From positions 1,814 to 12,970 of the forward strand of contig DGLO01000011.1 in NCBI GenBank assembly GCA_002388005.1: a stretch of 11,157 nucleotides of DNA. The letters run 5' to 3'. The DNA comes from Candidatus Neomicrothrix sp. UBA4542. Its GTDB lineage: Bacteria; Actinomycetota; Acidimicrobiia; Acidimicrobiales; Poriferisodalaceae. A model generated the notes under the pieces. The model saw only the letters and a program-made list of their open reading frames with translations. It searched no databases and was not told where the DNA came from. Positions 1 through 6,333 of the stretch are shown piece by piece (within the stretch, counting starts at the first letter, position 1; the number at the start of each line of letters is the position of its first letter). The position numbers and the translations under genes are program-made.

Positions 1-654
1 GTAGCGCAGCTCATCGAGGCCCACGTGACTGGCGTCATCGGTTGCGAGAAAAGCGTCGAGCATGCACATATCGATGTGTTGACCTTCCCCAGTTTGTTCC
101 GCTACGCGTAGTGCCGCCAAAAGGCCGATCGTTCCGTGCAGCGATGCGTTGGTGTCGGCTGCGGAAAGGTTCAGGTCGATGACGGGGTGGTTATTCCACT
201 CGGCGCTGCGTTGAAGCCACCCTGATTCTCCGTGAAGAATCGGAGCATATGCGGCGCGAGTCGATTCTGGACCTTCCTGCCCGAATCCTGAGATTGAAAG
301 CATCACGAGCTTCTCGTTGACTTCTCGCAAATTTTCGTATGTAAGGCCGTACTTTTTCATTACCCCCGGTCGAAAGTTTTCGATCAGCACGTCGGCTTGG
401 GCAGCTAGCCGAAGAACTAGTTCAGAGCCGCCCTCAGTTCGCAGGTCGACGCATACGTTGCGCTTACCAATATTTTGTTGTGTGTAATAGCCCGCTAACC
501 CCGCACGTACCTTTCCCCAATTGCGAGTTACGTCACCTTCTGGTGGTTCGATCTTTACTACTTGAGCTCCGAGATCACTAAGGATGCGACCCGCGAAAGG
601 TCCAGCCAGAACTCTGCTCATGTCGAGCACTTTGATTCCCTCGAGCGGCCGCAC
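1..654 (-). CDS. CaiB/BaiF family (class III) CoA-transferase, C-terminus cut by left edge
   Basis: Class III CoA-transferases move CoA from an acyl-CoA donor to a carboxylic acid in the cytosol, activating it for degradation or racemisation. The visible 218 residues start at a GTG codon (654-652), reading MRPLEGIKVLDMSRVLAGP. This is the standard family N-terminus, followed by a KIEPPEGD stretch (34-41), NIGKRNVCVDL (61-71), ADVLIENFRPGVM (87-99) and SISGFGQEGP (120-129). Asp167, in SAADTNASLHG, aligns by eye with the catalytic Asp of formyl-CoA transferase. GEGQHIDMCMLDA follows (189-201). Full-length members are near 380-400 residues, so roughly half is present and no stop is seen. The start is supported by AAGGAGG five bases upstream. 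It is the last visible gene of the minus-strand catabolic run, 150 bases after the dioxygenase. The acid substrate is unknown. The family call is secure. Confidence 0.95.
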   Translation of the reverse strand, partial: MRPLEGIKVLDMSRVLAGPFAGRILSDLGAQVVKIEPPEGDVTRNWGKVRAGLAGYYTQQNIGKRNVCVDLRTEGGSELVLRLAAQADVLIENFRPGVMKKYGLTYENLREVNEKLVMLSISGFGQEGPESTRAAYAPILHGESGWLQRSAEWNNHPVIDLNLSAADTNASLHGTIGLLAALRVAEQTGEGQHIDMCMLDAFLATDDASHVGLDELRY

Positions 655-658
655 AGCG

Positions 659-666
659 CCCTCCTT
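659..666 (-). promoter_or_regulatory. Strong Shine-Dalgarno of the CoA-transferase
   Basis: The minus strand reads AAGGAGGG here, five bases before the GTG codon at 654. It is the best ribosome binding site in the left block and fixes the GTG start. It also suggests that this gene is translated independently of the dioxygenase gene upstream. Confidence 0.8.
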
Positions 667-711
667 GACTTACATGTCGGAGTTGGATGTATTGGGCAGT
701 CTCGCGCGCTC

Positions 712-725
712 AGATCAATCGATCT
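712..725. repeat. Short inverted repeat AGATC-N4-GATCT
   Basis: A 14-base perfect inverted repeat with 5-base arms lies about 58 bases upstream of the CoA-transferase start. It could be a weak operator half-site pair or chance. The arms are too short to claim function. Confidence 0.25.
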
Positions 726-804
726 ACCGAGGTCATCCGAACCGAGCTTCGCGACAACGAGTCGTCACTCTGAATTTCGCGGACCTCGACTGTGGTTCAG
801 CGAG

Positions 805-1665
805 CTAGATCGGCTTGTCGCCCTCTATGGTCACCCGGTGCATCCATCGCCTCTGTCCGTGATAGTCATTCAGGGCGTAGTGCTGCACAATGCGGTTGTC
901 CCACATCGTGACGGTCCCTACCTCCCATCTGATTCTGCAGGTGAAACGTTCTTCTTCGCAATGGTCGTATAGGAATGTGAGCAGAGCTTGACTCTCGCTG
1001 TGACGCATCCCTTTGATTCTTTCGGTGAACGGGCGGTTCACGTAAAGAGCTCGTAGACCCGATTCAGGATGAGTACGCACGACGGGGTGTTCAACCAACT
1101 GGTGAGCCTGTTCGGAAACCTTCAGCATCATGGATTCACGTTCGTCTTTACGTTTGTCGGAATCGCCCCCTGAGCCGTATTGGCTTGCAGCAGAGTGGAC
1201 GCCTGTAAGCCCATCCAAGATTAATTTCATTGGGTCGGACAGAGCCATGTAGGCGGCATGTTGGTTAGAGAAAACGGTGTCGCCACCGTATTCAGGAACT
1301 TCTAACGCGTAGAGAACTGAGCCGAGCGGAGGAGCGGGTAGGAATGACATGTCACTGTGCCATCCACCACCGAAATTAACGGTCTCGTTCGGTTCCTTGA
1401 TGACCGCGACGACCTCGGGATGATCATCGAGTCCGGTGATGTAGGGGTGAGTCTCAAGGTGACCGAAATGTTGTGCGAAACGTTTCTGTTCGATTGGCGA
1501 AAGTTCTTGTTCTCTGAACACGAGGACGTGATACCGATTAAATGCTTCGCTTATGGCGTTGACCAAGCTGTCGCTGGGATTCGCCAGATTCACATCATCG
1601 ATTTCCGCTCCGAGCGCGCCAGCTATCGGTCGAATGGAAAGGTTTAAGTCGGAACTCTTGTTCAC
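805..1665 (-). CDS. TauD/TfdA family Fe(II)/2-oxoglutarate-dependent dioxygenase
   Basis: This family hydroxylates carboxylates, sulfonates or related small acids, using O2 and 2-oxoglutarate. The 286 residues match the usual TauD length of about 280. The iron ligands are visible as H103 and D105 in GGWHSDMSF and H262 in NRIVQHYALNDY. T130 (GGDTVFSN) and R273 occupy the positions of the 2-oxoglutarate-binding Thr and Arg of TauD. R277, in HRVTIEGDKP, matches the Arg that binds the substrate acid group in TauD. The 27-residue His-to-Thr and 11-residue His-to-Arg spacings equal those of TauD. The GTG at 1665 is chosen because it lies 10 bases after the upstream stop and gives the family's N-terminus; the frame stays open further upstream, but that part overlaps the oxidoreductase gene. 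The substrate is unknown, and taurine use should not be assumed. It is co-oriented and probably co-transcribed with the oxidoreductase before it. Confidence 0.93.
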   Translation of the reverse strand: MNKSSDLNLSIRPIAGALGAEIDDVNLANPSDSLVNAISEAFNRYHVLVFREQELSPIEQKRFAQHFGHLETHPYITGLDDHPEVVAVIKEPNETVNFGGGWHSDMSFLPAPPLGSVLYALEVPEYGGDTVFSNQHAAYMALSDPMKLILDGLTGVHSAASQYGSGGDSDKRKDERESMMLKVSEQAHQLVEHPVVRTHPESGLRALYVNRPFTERIKGMRHSESQALLTFLYDHCEEERFTCRIRWEVGTVTMWDNRIVQHYALNDYHGQRRWMHRVTIEGDKPI

Positions 1666-1675
1666 GTCCCTAAGG

Positions 1676-2605
1676 CTAGTCAGACATACGGCGAAGTCTG
1701 TCGCCAACTTCACCGATTGCTTCGATTCCAGCTTCGGCGCTCGTTGCGACTGGAGTGAGATTGAAGTGTCGACATCCGGCTTCGAGATATGGCGCCAAGA
1801 AGTCAACGATGTCGTCGATTGTTCCGTGGGGCGTATATCGAGCAAATTTGTCGAAAGGGACCCTATAGAAGCCCTCCATAGCTGGCCCAACGAACGATGC
1901 TGCTTCGGTTTGGTCGACTCCGACCCCAACCCAGAGTTGAATGCCGTGGTCTGCTTCGATTTTTCGCCCTGCCTGCTCCGTCGCATGGTCGAACACCGTG
2001 AGCGCTTCCGCGTACCGTTGGCTGGAGCACCACGCACCTAGCCAACCATTGGCGTATCGGCCGGCGCGTCGGAGCGCGGCATCGGAGCGCCCTCCTACAT
2101 AAAACGGGATTGGAGGGGTCGGGGTTGGAACAATTCGCGCTTGTTCGAAGCTGAAGAATTCGCCTTGATGGTCCACTGTTGCGCCCGATAGGAGCTGTTG
2201 GAGAACATCGAGGGATTCGTCGGTTCGTTTTCCACGGGTTCGGGGATCAACCCCGCATACTTCGACTTCATGGCGGTCATCGCCGCCTACACCGATACCG
2301 AAGCTAATCCGACCCGGAGCCATCTCCGCGAGGTTGGCGAGTTGGCGAGCTACGGGTACTGGGTGTCGAAGGGCGAGGAGATAGACCCCTAAATAAATCC
2401 CCAGGGTGGGATGCAAGTTGGCTAGGGCAGCGCCAGTCACCATGCCGTCGTGTCCGTGTCCTATTCGAAAACTCACGTGGTCGGCGAAGAACATGTGATC
2501 GATACCAGCGTCGGCAACGAGATTCACTGCTTTGCATCGCTCTTCCCATGGACGGGTCCAAATATCGATGCCGGGTGTAACTCCTACTCGGACCGGTAGG
2601 TTCAC
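1676..2605 (-). CDS. LLM-class flavin/F420-dependent oxidoreductase
   Basis: A 309-residue luciferase-like TIM-barrel protein. Members use F420 or FMN to oxidise or monooxygenate alcohols, ketones, sulfonates and similar compounds. Visible family features are ADAGIDHMFFADH (31-43) on an early barrel strand, HPVPVARQLANLAEMAPGR (81-99) leading into FGIGVGG (102-108), a GKRTDESLDVL helix (125-135) and FYVGGRSDAALRRAGRYANG (168-187), the usual cofactor-pocket strand and helix. Whether the cofactor is F420 or FMN cannot be decided by eye; actinobacterial context makes F420 likely. The GTG start at 2605 overlaps the thioesterase stop as GTGA, which implies translational coupling. The next gene begins 10 bases after its TAG stop. 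In this operon it could act as a monooxygenase or alcohol/aldehyde dehydrogenase step. Confidence 0.92.
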   Translation of the reverse strand: MNLPVRVGVTPGIDIWTRPWEERCKAVNLVADAGIDHMFFADHVSFRIGHGHDGMVTGAALANLHPTLGIYLGVYLLALRHPVPVARQLANLAEMAPGRISFGIGVGGDDRHEVEVCGVDPRTRGKRTDESLDVLQQLLSGATVDHQGEFFSFEQARIVPTPTPPIPFYVGGRSDAALRRAGRYANGWLGAWCSSQRYAEALTVFDHATEQAGRKIEADHGIQLWVGVGVDQTEAASFVGPAMEGFYRVPFDKFARYTPHGTIDDIVDFLAPYLEAGCRHFNLTPVATSAEAGIEAIGEVGDRLRRMSD

Positions 2606-3036
2606 GATTTGGGTGCCATGATCAGGCAGGTTCCTTGGGCGACGGCGGCGAGGCGGTCACCGTTGGCGATATCGATCCTGATCACCGCAGTGGTGCGAGT
2701 CATCGAAATGACTTCCGCGGTGGCGGTACAGGTTCCACCACTGACCGGTTTTAGAAGGTTTATCTTGAACTCAGTCGTGGCGGCCCATGAACCTTCTGGC
2801 ATGACGGGATACAGCACCACCCCCAATACATGGTCACAAAAGGCCGACAGGCAACCACCATGCATGTTTCCGATCATTGTGATCATCTCGTCGCTGACTT
2901 CGAAGGAAGCTACGAGCCGACCGGGGGCCACATCATCAATTCGGATTCCGAGGAACCCGTCGATCCCTTTAGTGGGAACGAATTTCTTGAAACGCTCTGC
3001 CGTCTCGGGGTTCCAGTGTTCAAACGTCAATGCCAT
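2602..3036 (-). CDS. PaaI-like hotdog-fold acyl-CoA thioesterase
   Basis: A 144-residue single hotdog-domain protein of the 4HBT/PaaI type, which hydrolyses acyl- or aryl-CoA thioesters in the cytosol. The diagnostic segment is GNMHGGCLSAFCDHVLG (56-72). HGG at 59-61 lies at the start of the central helix, and Asp68 sits in the helix where PaaI-type enzymes carry their acidic catalytic residue. The strands after it, from AATTEFKINLLKPV onward, and the final beta strand (VAQGTCLIM) complete the fold. The ATG at 3036 lies 40 bases after the hydrolase stop, with no strong Shine-Dalgarno. Its stop overlaps the next gene's GTG by four bases. Together with the CoA-transferase it indicates CoA thioester intermediates in the pathway. 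A role in clearing dead-end thioesters is equally possible. Confidence 0.88.
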   Translation of the reverse strand: MALTFEHWNPETAERFKKFVPTKGIDGFLGIRIDDVAPGRLVASFEVSDEMITMIGNMHGGCLSAFCDHVLGVVLYPVMPEGSWAATTEFKINLLKPVSGGTCTATAEVISMTRTTAVIRIDIANGDRLAAVAQGTCLIMAPKS

Positions 3037-3050
3037 GTGCGCACCGTAGC

Positions 3051-3070
3051 GCCCGAAGCGCTTCTCGGGC
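3051..3070 (-). repeat. Inverted repeat in the hydrolase-thioesterase gap
   Basis: The 40-base spacer between the hydrolase stop and the thioesterase start contains a hairpin with six-base GCCCGA/TCGGGC arms. Its loop holds a GAAGC/GCTTC palindrome. No T-run follows, so it is not a classical terminator. It might tune read-through or mRNA decay. Confidence 0.35.
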
Positions 3071-3076
3071 CGAAGT

Positions 3077-3925
3077 TCAACTTTCTACGGTTTCGATGAG
3101 CCAGCAACGCAGATCATCGAGAAATCGTTGAGTCTCTGCTGTTTCGAAGTGCCCGAAGCCGTGTGGTACGTCGGCATAGTGCTTGAGGGTAAACGTGCCA
3201 CCTGCTTGTCGATAAGTTTCGGCAAGTTCGTCAACCATTTCTGGGGGCACATTCTCATCGTTTCCCGCCCGAGCGAACCAAACGGTGGGTAGTTGAGTTG
3301 AGCGTTCTTTGGTGAGGACGCGCGAAATAGAGGCATCGGCCATCGTTTCCTCGCTGCCGAAATACGCCTCCGTGTTTGTAACGAGGCGTATACCTAAGTC
3401 GGTTGTTAGAGATTGTGCGTACTTGTAGCGCGTGAATGGATCGACGGGAGCCCACAAGGCTGCTACACCGCTGACGCGCCCATCGATTGACTCTGGTTTT
3501 TCCCACTTTCCGTCGACACATATTTCGACGCTGTGACCGTCGACGACGTGGGTCGTCAGTGCCGCTAATAACGCTAGGTGGCCACCACTCGAACTTCCGA
3601 CGGAGATAATTCGGTCACTGTCGCCAGTTAATCGCTCTGCGCGAAGACGAGCCCAGTGGGCTGCAACGTTGACATCATCTGACGCGGCGGGGTGCTGGTA
3701 GTCGGGACCGCAGCGAAAATCGATCGCTACTACCGAAAACCCGGCGGCGGCCAGTGCAGCATCGTAGCGAGATCCGGCACGCCGATCTCGATCGCACCAT
3801 GCTCCACCGTGCACGTCGAGTACCACACCGCGAACTGTCGTTCCCTTTGGAGGGTCCCATATTCGAGCCAGGAACTCTGTATTTTCTCGCTGCAGATACG
3901 GAACATCGACGTAGTCAGCGGTCAT
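3077..3925 (-). CDS. HSL-type alpha/beta hydrolase (esterase/lipase)
   Basis: A cytosolic serine esterase of the hormone-sensitive-lipase group, about 282 residues. DVHGGAW (37-43) is the HGG oxyanion-hole motif. GSSSGG (110-115) is the nucleophile elbow with catalytic Ser112. Asp223 in RAGNDENVPP and His255 in VPHGFGH complete the triad, and PHGF is typical of this group. No signal peptide is visible. I chose the ATG at 3925 because its ATGA overlaps the P450 stop by four bases, like other junctions here. An ATG four codons upstream (3937) is also possible and adds MGQR. It probably hydrolyses an ester made or exposed by the upstream P450, or an ester substrate entering the pathway. The acyl and alcohol specificity are unknown. 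Confidence 0.92.
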   Translation of the reverse strand: MTADYVDVPYLQRENTEFLARIWDPPKGTTVRGVVLDVHGGAWCDRDRRAGSRYDAALAAAGFSVVAIDFRCGPDYQHPAASDDVNVAAHWARLRAERLTGDSDRIISVGSSSGGHLALLAALTTHVVDGHSVEICVDGKWEKPESIDGRVSGVAALWAPVDPFTRYKYAQSLTTDLGIRLVTNTEAYFGSEETMADASISRVLTKERSTQLPTVWFARAGNDENVPPEMVDELAETYRQAGGTFTLKHYADVPHGFGHFETAETQRFLDDLRCWLIETVES

Positions 3926-5235
3926 ACGTTGTCCCATTTCACCGGCAAATGTTTCGGGCCGTTTTGAAAATTAGAAACCAGGTGTTCTGGTTTTCCGTTT
4001 AGCGTGATATTCGGCAGACGCCATAAGGCCTGCTCAAAGATGGCCAGCATTTGGCGTCGGGCAAGGTGGGCTCCTAGACAAAAGTGAGGGCCAGCGCCGA
4101 AGGTGACGTGGTCATTTGGAGATCGTTCTATATCGAATCGCTCCGGGTTTGGGAAGACTTGTGGATCTCGATTCGCGGCGACGTGGTACACGACGATTTT
4201 GTCATTTCGTTTAACTTTCACTCCACCGAGGTCCACGGCGCGTGTGGCGGTACGTCGGAAATGCACAACCGGGGGGGCGTATCGCAACATTTCTTCAATG
4301 GCGTTCGGCAGTAATTCAGGCTGCGCTATCAACTTGTTCATCTCAGACGGGTGCTCAAGTAACGCGAGCATTCCTCCTGGGATGGCGTTCCGGAGTGTTT
4401 CGTTACCTGCAACCGCGAACAGGAAGAACATCGTCTCGAATTCTTCAGTGGTGATCGCCCCCTGCGCATCTTCGGTGGCGAGGAGAATGGACACCACGTC
4501 GCTGCCAGGGTATTCGCGTCTATGCGTCGCCAGTTCCGACGCGTAGAAGTACATATCGGCGAGCCCTTCGCGAGAACGAGGGTCAGGCATTCGCCCGTCG
4601 GCATCGGGTTTGATTTGGTCTCTCACTTTGCGGGCTTTTCGCGCCATTTCAGTGCCGGTTGATGGGTCGAATCGGTCAGAAATCGCGTATTCGCTGTCTT
4701 GATAGCCAATGACTCTGTTGCTCCAATCAAAGAGCAACATACGATCTTCTTCTGGAACGCCCATGATGGCGGCGAGGGTCATGAGCGGTAACTCGACTGC
4801 GATGTCGCTTGCGAAATCCGCTCCCCCACTGGGAGCGACCCTGTCGATTATGGATTTGGCTCGACTGGAGATGTCATCTTCGAGTGCTGTGACAGCCCGT
4901 GGAGTAAACGATTTTGTCAGGAGACGGCGAAGGCGAGTATGACTGGGCGGGTCCTGGTTCAACATCATGCGTTGCACGAAAGCCAACATCTCGGCCGTAC
5001 CGGGATCACGAATCTGGGTCGCGCCTTGATGAGATGAGAACGTCGAGGGGTCACGCAACACCTGGTTCACCAGTTCGTGGGTCAATACCGCCCAATAACC
5101 GGGGCCCTCGCCCCAACCCATTACGGAAGGCTCGTCTACCCAATGAACGGGTGCCCCTTCTCTCATTTCCGCAATGAGGTCGTACGGGACGCCTTCGACG
5201 TAGGTCGCGGGGTCGAACAATCGAGTGCGATCCAT
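3922..5235 (-). CDS. Cytochrome P450, CYP124/125/142-like
   Basis: A soluble bacterial P450 of 437 residues that hydroxylates a hydrophobic substrate with electrons from a ferredoxin and reductase. Neither partner is encoded in the window. Visible motifs are DPPSHTRLRR (95-104, C-helix, heme propionate contact), AVAGNETLRNA (274-284, I-helix, with the AGNET signature of steroid and branched-lipid hydroxylases), EEMLR (ExxR, E315-R318), ANRDPQVFPNPERFD and the heme loop FGAGPHFCLG with Cys386. Between the F/G-helix region (YQDSEYA, 178-184) and ATHRREYPGSD (236-246) lies a charged stretch, about 186-226, that seems longer than in CYP124. The ATG at 5235 is preceded by GGTGG only. It is the first gene of the minus-strand run and is read divergently from the YihY-like gene. 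The sterol or isoprenoid inference comes from family resemblance only. Confidence 0.95.
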   Translation of the reverse strand: MDRTRLFDPATYVEGVPYDLIAEMREGAPVHWVDEPSVMGWGEGPGYWAVLTHELVNQVLRDPSTFSSHQGATQIRDPGTAEMLAFVQRMMLNQDPPSHTRLRRLLTKSFTPRAVTALEDDISSRAKSIIDRVAPSGGADFASDIAVELPLMTLAAIMGVPEEDRMLLFDWSNRVIGYQDSEYAISDRFDPSTGTEMARKARKVRDQIKPDADGRMPDPRSREGLADMYFYASELATHRREYPGSDVVSILLATEDAQGAITTEEFETMFFLFAVAGNETLRNAIPGGMLALLEHPSEMNKLIAQPELLPNAIEEMLRYAPPVVHFRRTATRAVDLGGVKVKRNDKIVVYHVAANRDPQVFPNPERFDIERSPNDHVTFGAGPHFCLGAHLARRQMLAIFEQALWRLPNITLNGKPEHLVSNFQNGPKHLPVKWDNV

Positions 5236-5289
5236 CCACCGTTACTAGCACGATTGGAGTCGTCTTCGACTCGTGTTCGATGGAGATAG
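5236..5289. promoter_or_regulatory. Divergent intergenic region, P450 operon / YihY-like gene
   Basis: These 54 bases separate the first codon of the P450 from the TTG of the membrane protein gene. They should hold the operon promoter and perhaps a promoter for the plus-strand gene. The main visible structure is the inverted repeat at 5257-5272. No strong -35/-10 pair is recognisable in either direction. Confidence 0.5.
5257..5272. repeat. Perfect inverted repeat GAGTCG-N4-CGACTC, candidate operator
   Basis: Six-base perfect arms around TCTT lie 22 bases upstream of the P450 start, inside the divergent spacer. The placement suits a repressor site controlling one or both genes. It could instead be an mRNA hairpin or chance. 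No regulator gene is in the window. Confidence 0.4.
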
Positions 5290-6333
5290 TTGGTCGATCC
5301 CTCTATGGCTGGCAACCTTGGTTCAATGACGAGTCCCCAGCCCGACGGTCGCGACACCCCTCAGCGTCCTGGGATCTGGGGGTTACTGCGCCAGTTCACT
5401 TCGAATGTGTCGGAGCATCACACTCTGTTAGCGGCCGCAGGGGTGGCTTATTACTTCGCTCTGGCGTTAGTCCCAGCGGTGGTGGCAATCATTTCAATTT
5501 ATGGATTGATTGCTGAGCCCGATGAAGTCGCAGACCAACTTGAGCCGTTAACCGACGCTCTTCCCAGCGAAGCGGGTCAACTGGTGGTTACCCAGCTTCG
5601 GGGAGTTACTTCGATCGGTGATGGTCGGGTAGGAATCAGTCTGGCTATAGGCCTTTTCGGTTTGCTGTGGCTAGTTTCCAATGCCTTTAACTCGTCAGTG
5701 ATGGCCATCAGAATCGCTCATGCTAGGCGAAGTCCTCATAACTGGGTGCAGGGAAGAATATTTGCGTTGAAGCTCAGCGCGGTTGCCATGATGGTGACAA
5801 CCGTGGTGATTTGGGGAGTGATCGCGTTTCCGAACACTCTGGAGGCTGCAGGGTTTACCGATGGCGCTCGCCCCTGGCTCGAGGCCATCCGCTGGCCAAT
5901 GGTGCTCGTGCTCGCCTCCATGTCGCTGGGGTGGATCTATCGGATGGTGGTGGGACCATCAACGCGCACCCGAGCGCGCATAGTTGCTGTGGGAATCGGT
6001 GGCGTGATTTGGATTGGCGGCACTTTCGGTATGAGTGTCGCCGCAGGCTCCGCTGACCGGTTGCAAGCCACATTTGGATCTTTGGGCGCGGTCGCTGTAT
6101 TACTTATTTGGTTGTATCTCTCAGCTTCGTCGATGCTGCTGGCCGCGGAGGCAGAATCAGTGCTAGCCGATGCGTGGCAACCTCGTCCGAACGGGCGGAG
6201 CAGGCGGGGTGGCCAGTACAAAGAAGACCATGCCAAAAGCAGCGAGAGCGGCCAAGACCAAGAACCCGGCTCGGTAGGTTCCGGTGATGTCAGCGAGCAC
6301 TCCGGCGATGATGGGCCCGAAAACGGTTCCTAA
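5290..6333 (+). CDS. YihY/BrkB-family inner membrane protein with antisense-coded hydrophilic tail
   Basis: A six-helix membrane protein of the YihY/BrkB (formerly RNase BN) family, whose molecular role is not firmly established. Hydrophobic segments fall near residues 46-73, 113-135, 157-181, 200-222, 230-252 and 262-288. The family signatures are LLAAAGVAYYFALALVP (46-62) and FGSLGAVAVLLIWLYLSAS (262-280). After residue 292 the protein continues as a 55-residue polar tail rich in Gly, Ser, Asp, Glu and Gln. That tail lies entirely over the 3' end of the opposite-strand transporter gene. The TTG at 5290 has GGAG four bases upstream; ATGs at 5305 and 5326 are alternatives without a good Shine-Dalgarno. 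It seems functionally unrelated to the catabolic operon that it diverges from. Confidence 0.88.
   Translation: MVDPSMAGNLGSMTSPQPDGRDTPQRPGIWGLLRQFTSNVSEHHTLLAAAGVAYYFALALVPAVVAIISIYGLIAEPDEVADQLEPLTDALPSEAGQLVVTQLRGVTSIGDGRVGISLAIGLFGLLWLVSNAFNSSVMAIRIAHARRSPHNWVQGRIFALKLSAVAMMVTTVVIWGVIAFPNTLEAAGFTDGARPWLEAIRWPMVLVLASMSLGWIYRMVVGPSTRTRARIVAVGIGGVIWIGGTFGMSVAAGSADRLQATFGSLGAVAVLLIWLYLSASSMLLAAEAESVLADAWQPRPNGRSRRGGQYKEDHAKSSESGQDQEPGSVGSGDVSEHSGDDGPENGS

Larger units (their letters stand above)
655..804. other. 150-base gap between dioxygenase and CoA-transferase
   Basis: This is the longest non-coding stretch in the window. It holds the CoA-transferase ribosome binding site and a short perfect inverted repeat, AGATC-4-GATCT (712-725). 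I see no hairpin followed by a T-run on the minus strand, so no intrinsic terminator separates the two genes. No convincing -35/-10 pair stands out. A promoter internal to the operon is possible but cannot be shown by eye. Confidence 0.5.

Noticed and set aside
562..972. Open plus-strand frame of 136 codons across the CoA-transferase/dioxygenase gap
   Set aside because: It runs antisense through the 5' end of the CoA-transferase and the 3' end of the dioxygenase, and its translation has no recognisable domain or regular secondary structure pattern.
805..1665. Taurine dioxygenase (tauD) proper
   Set aside because: Cofactor and acid-binding residues match, but substrate-pocket residues around the first His differ from TauD and no taurine transport genes are present. 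The broader family call is safer.
1666..2037. Upstream in-frame extension of the TauD-like gene (410 residues instead of 286)
   Set aside because: The extra 124 residues overlap the well-supported oxidoreductase gene, lack any family similarity, and are low-complexity Arg/Ser-rich shadow sequence. The GTG at 1665 gives the normal family length.
1553..2041. Open plus-strand frame of 162 codons
   Set aside because: It is antisense to the end of the oxidoreductase gene and the start of the dioxygenase gene. Its translation shows no domain.
2609..3049. Open plus-strand frame of 146 codons opposite the thioesterase
   Set aside because: It mirrors almost the whole thioesterase gene, whose HGG motif and hotdog pattern are clear on the minus strand.
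3051..3070. Intrinsic terminator between hydrolase and thioesterase
   Set aside because: There is a hairpin but no following T-run on the minus strand, and the genes on both sides look co-transcribed.
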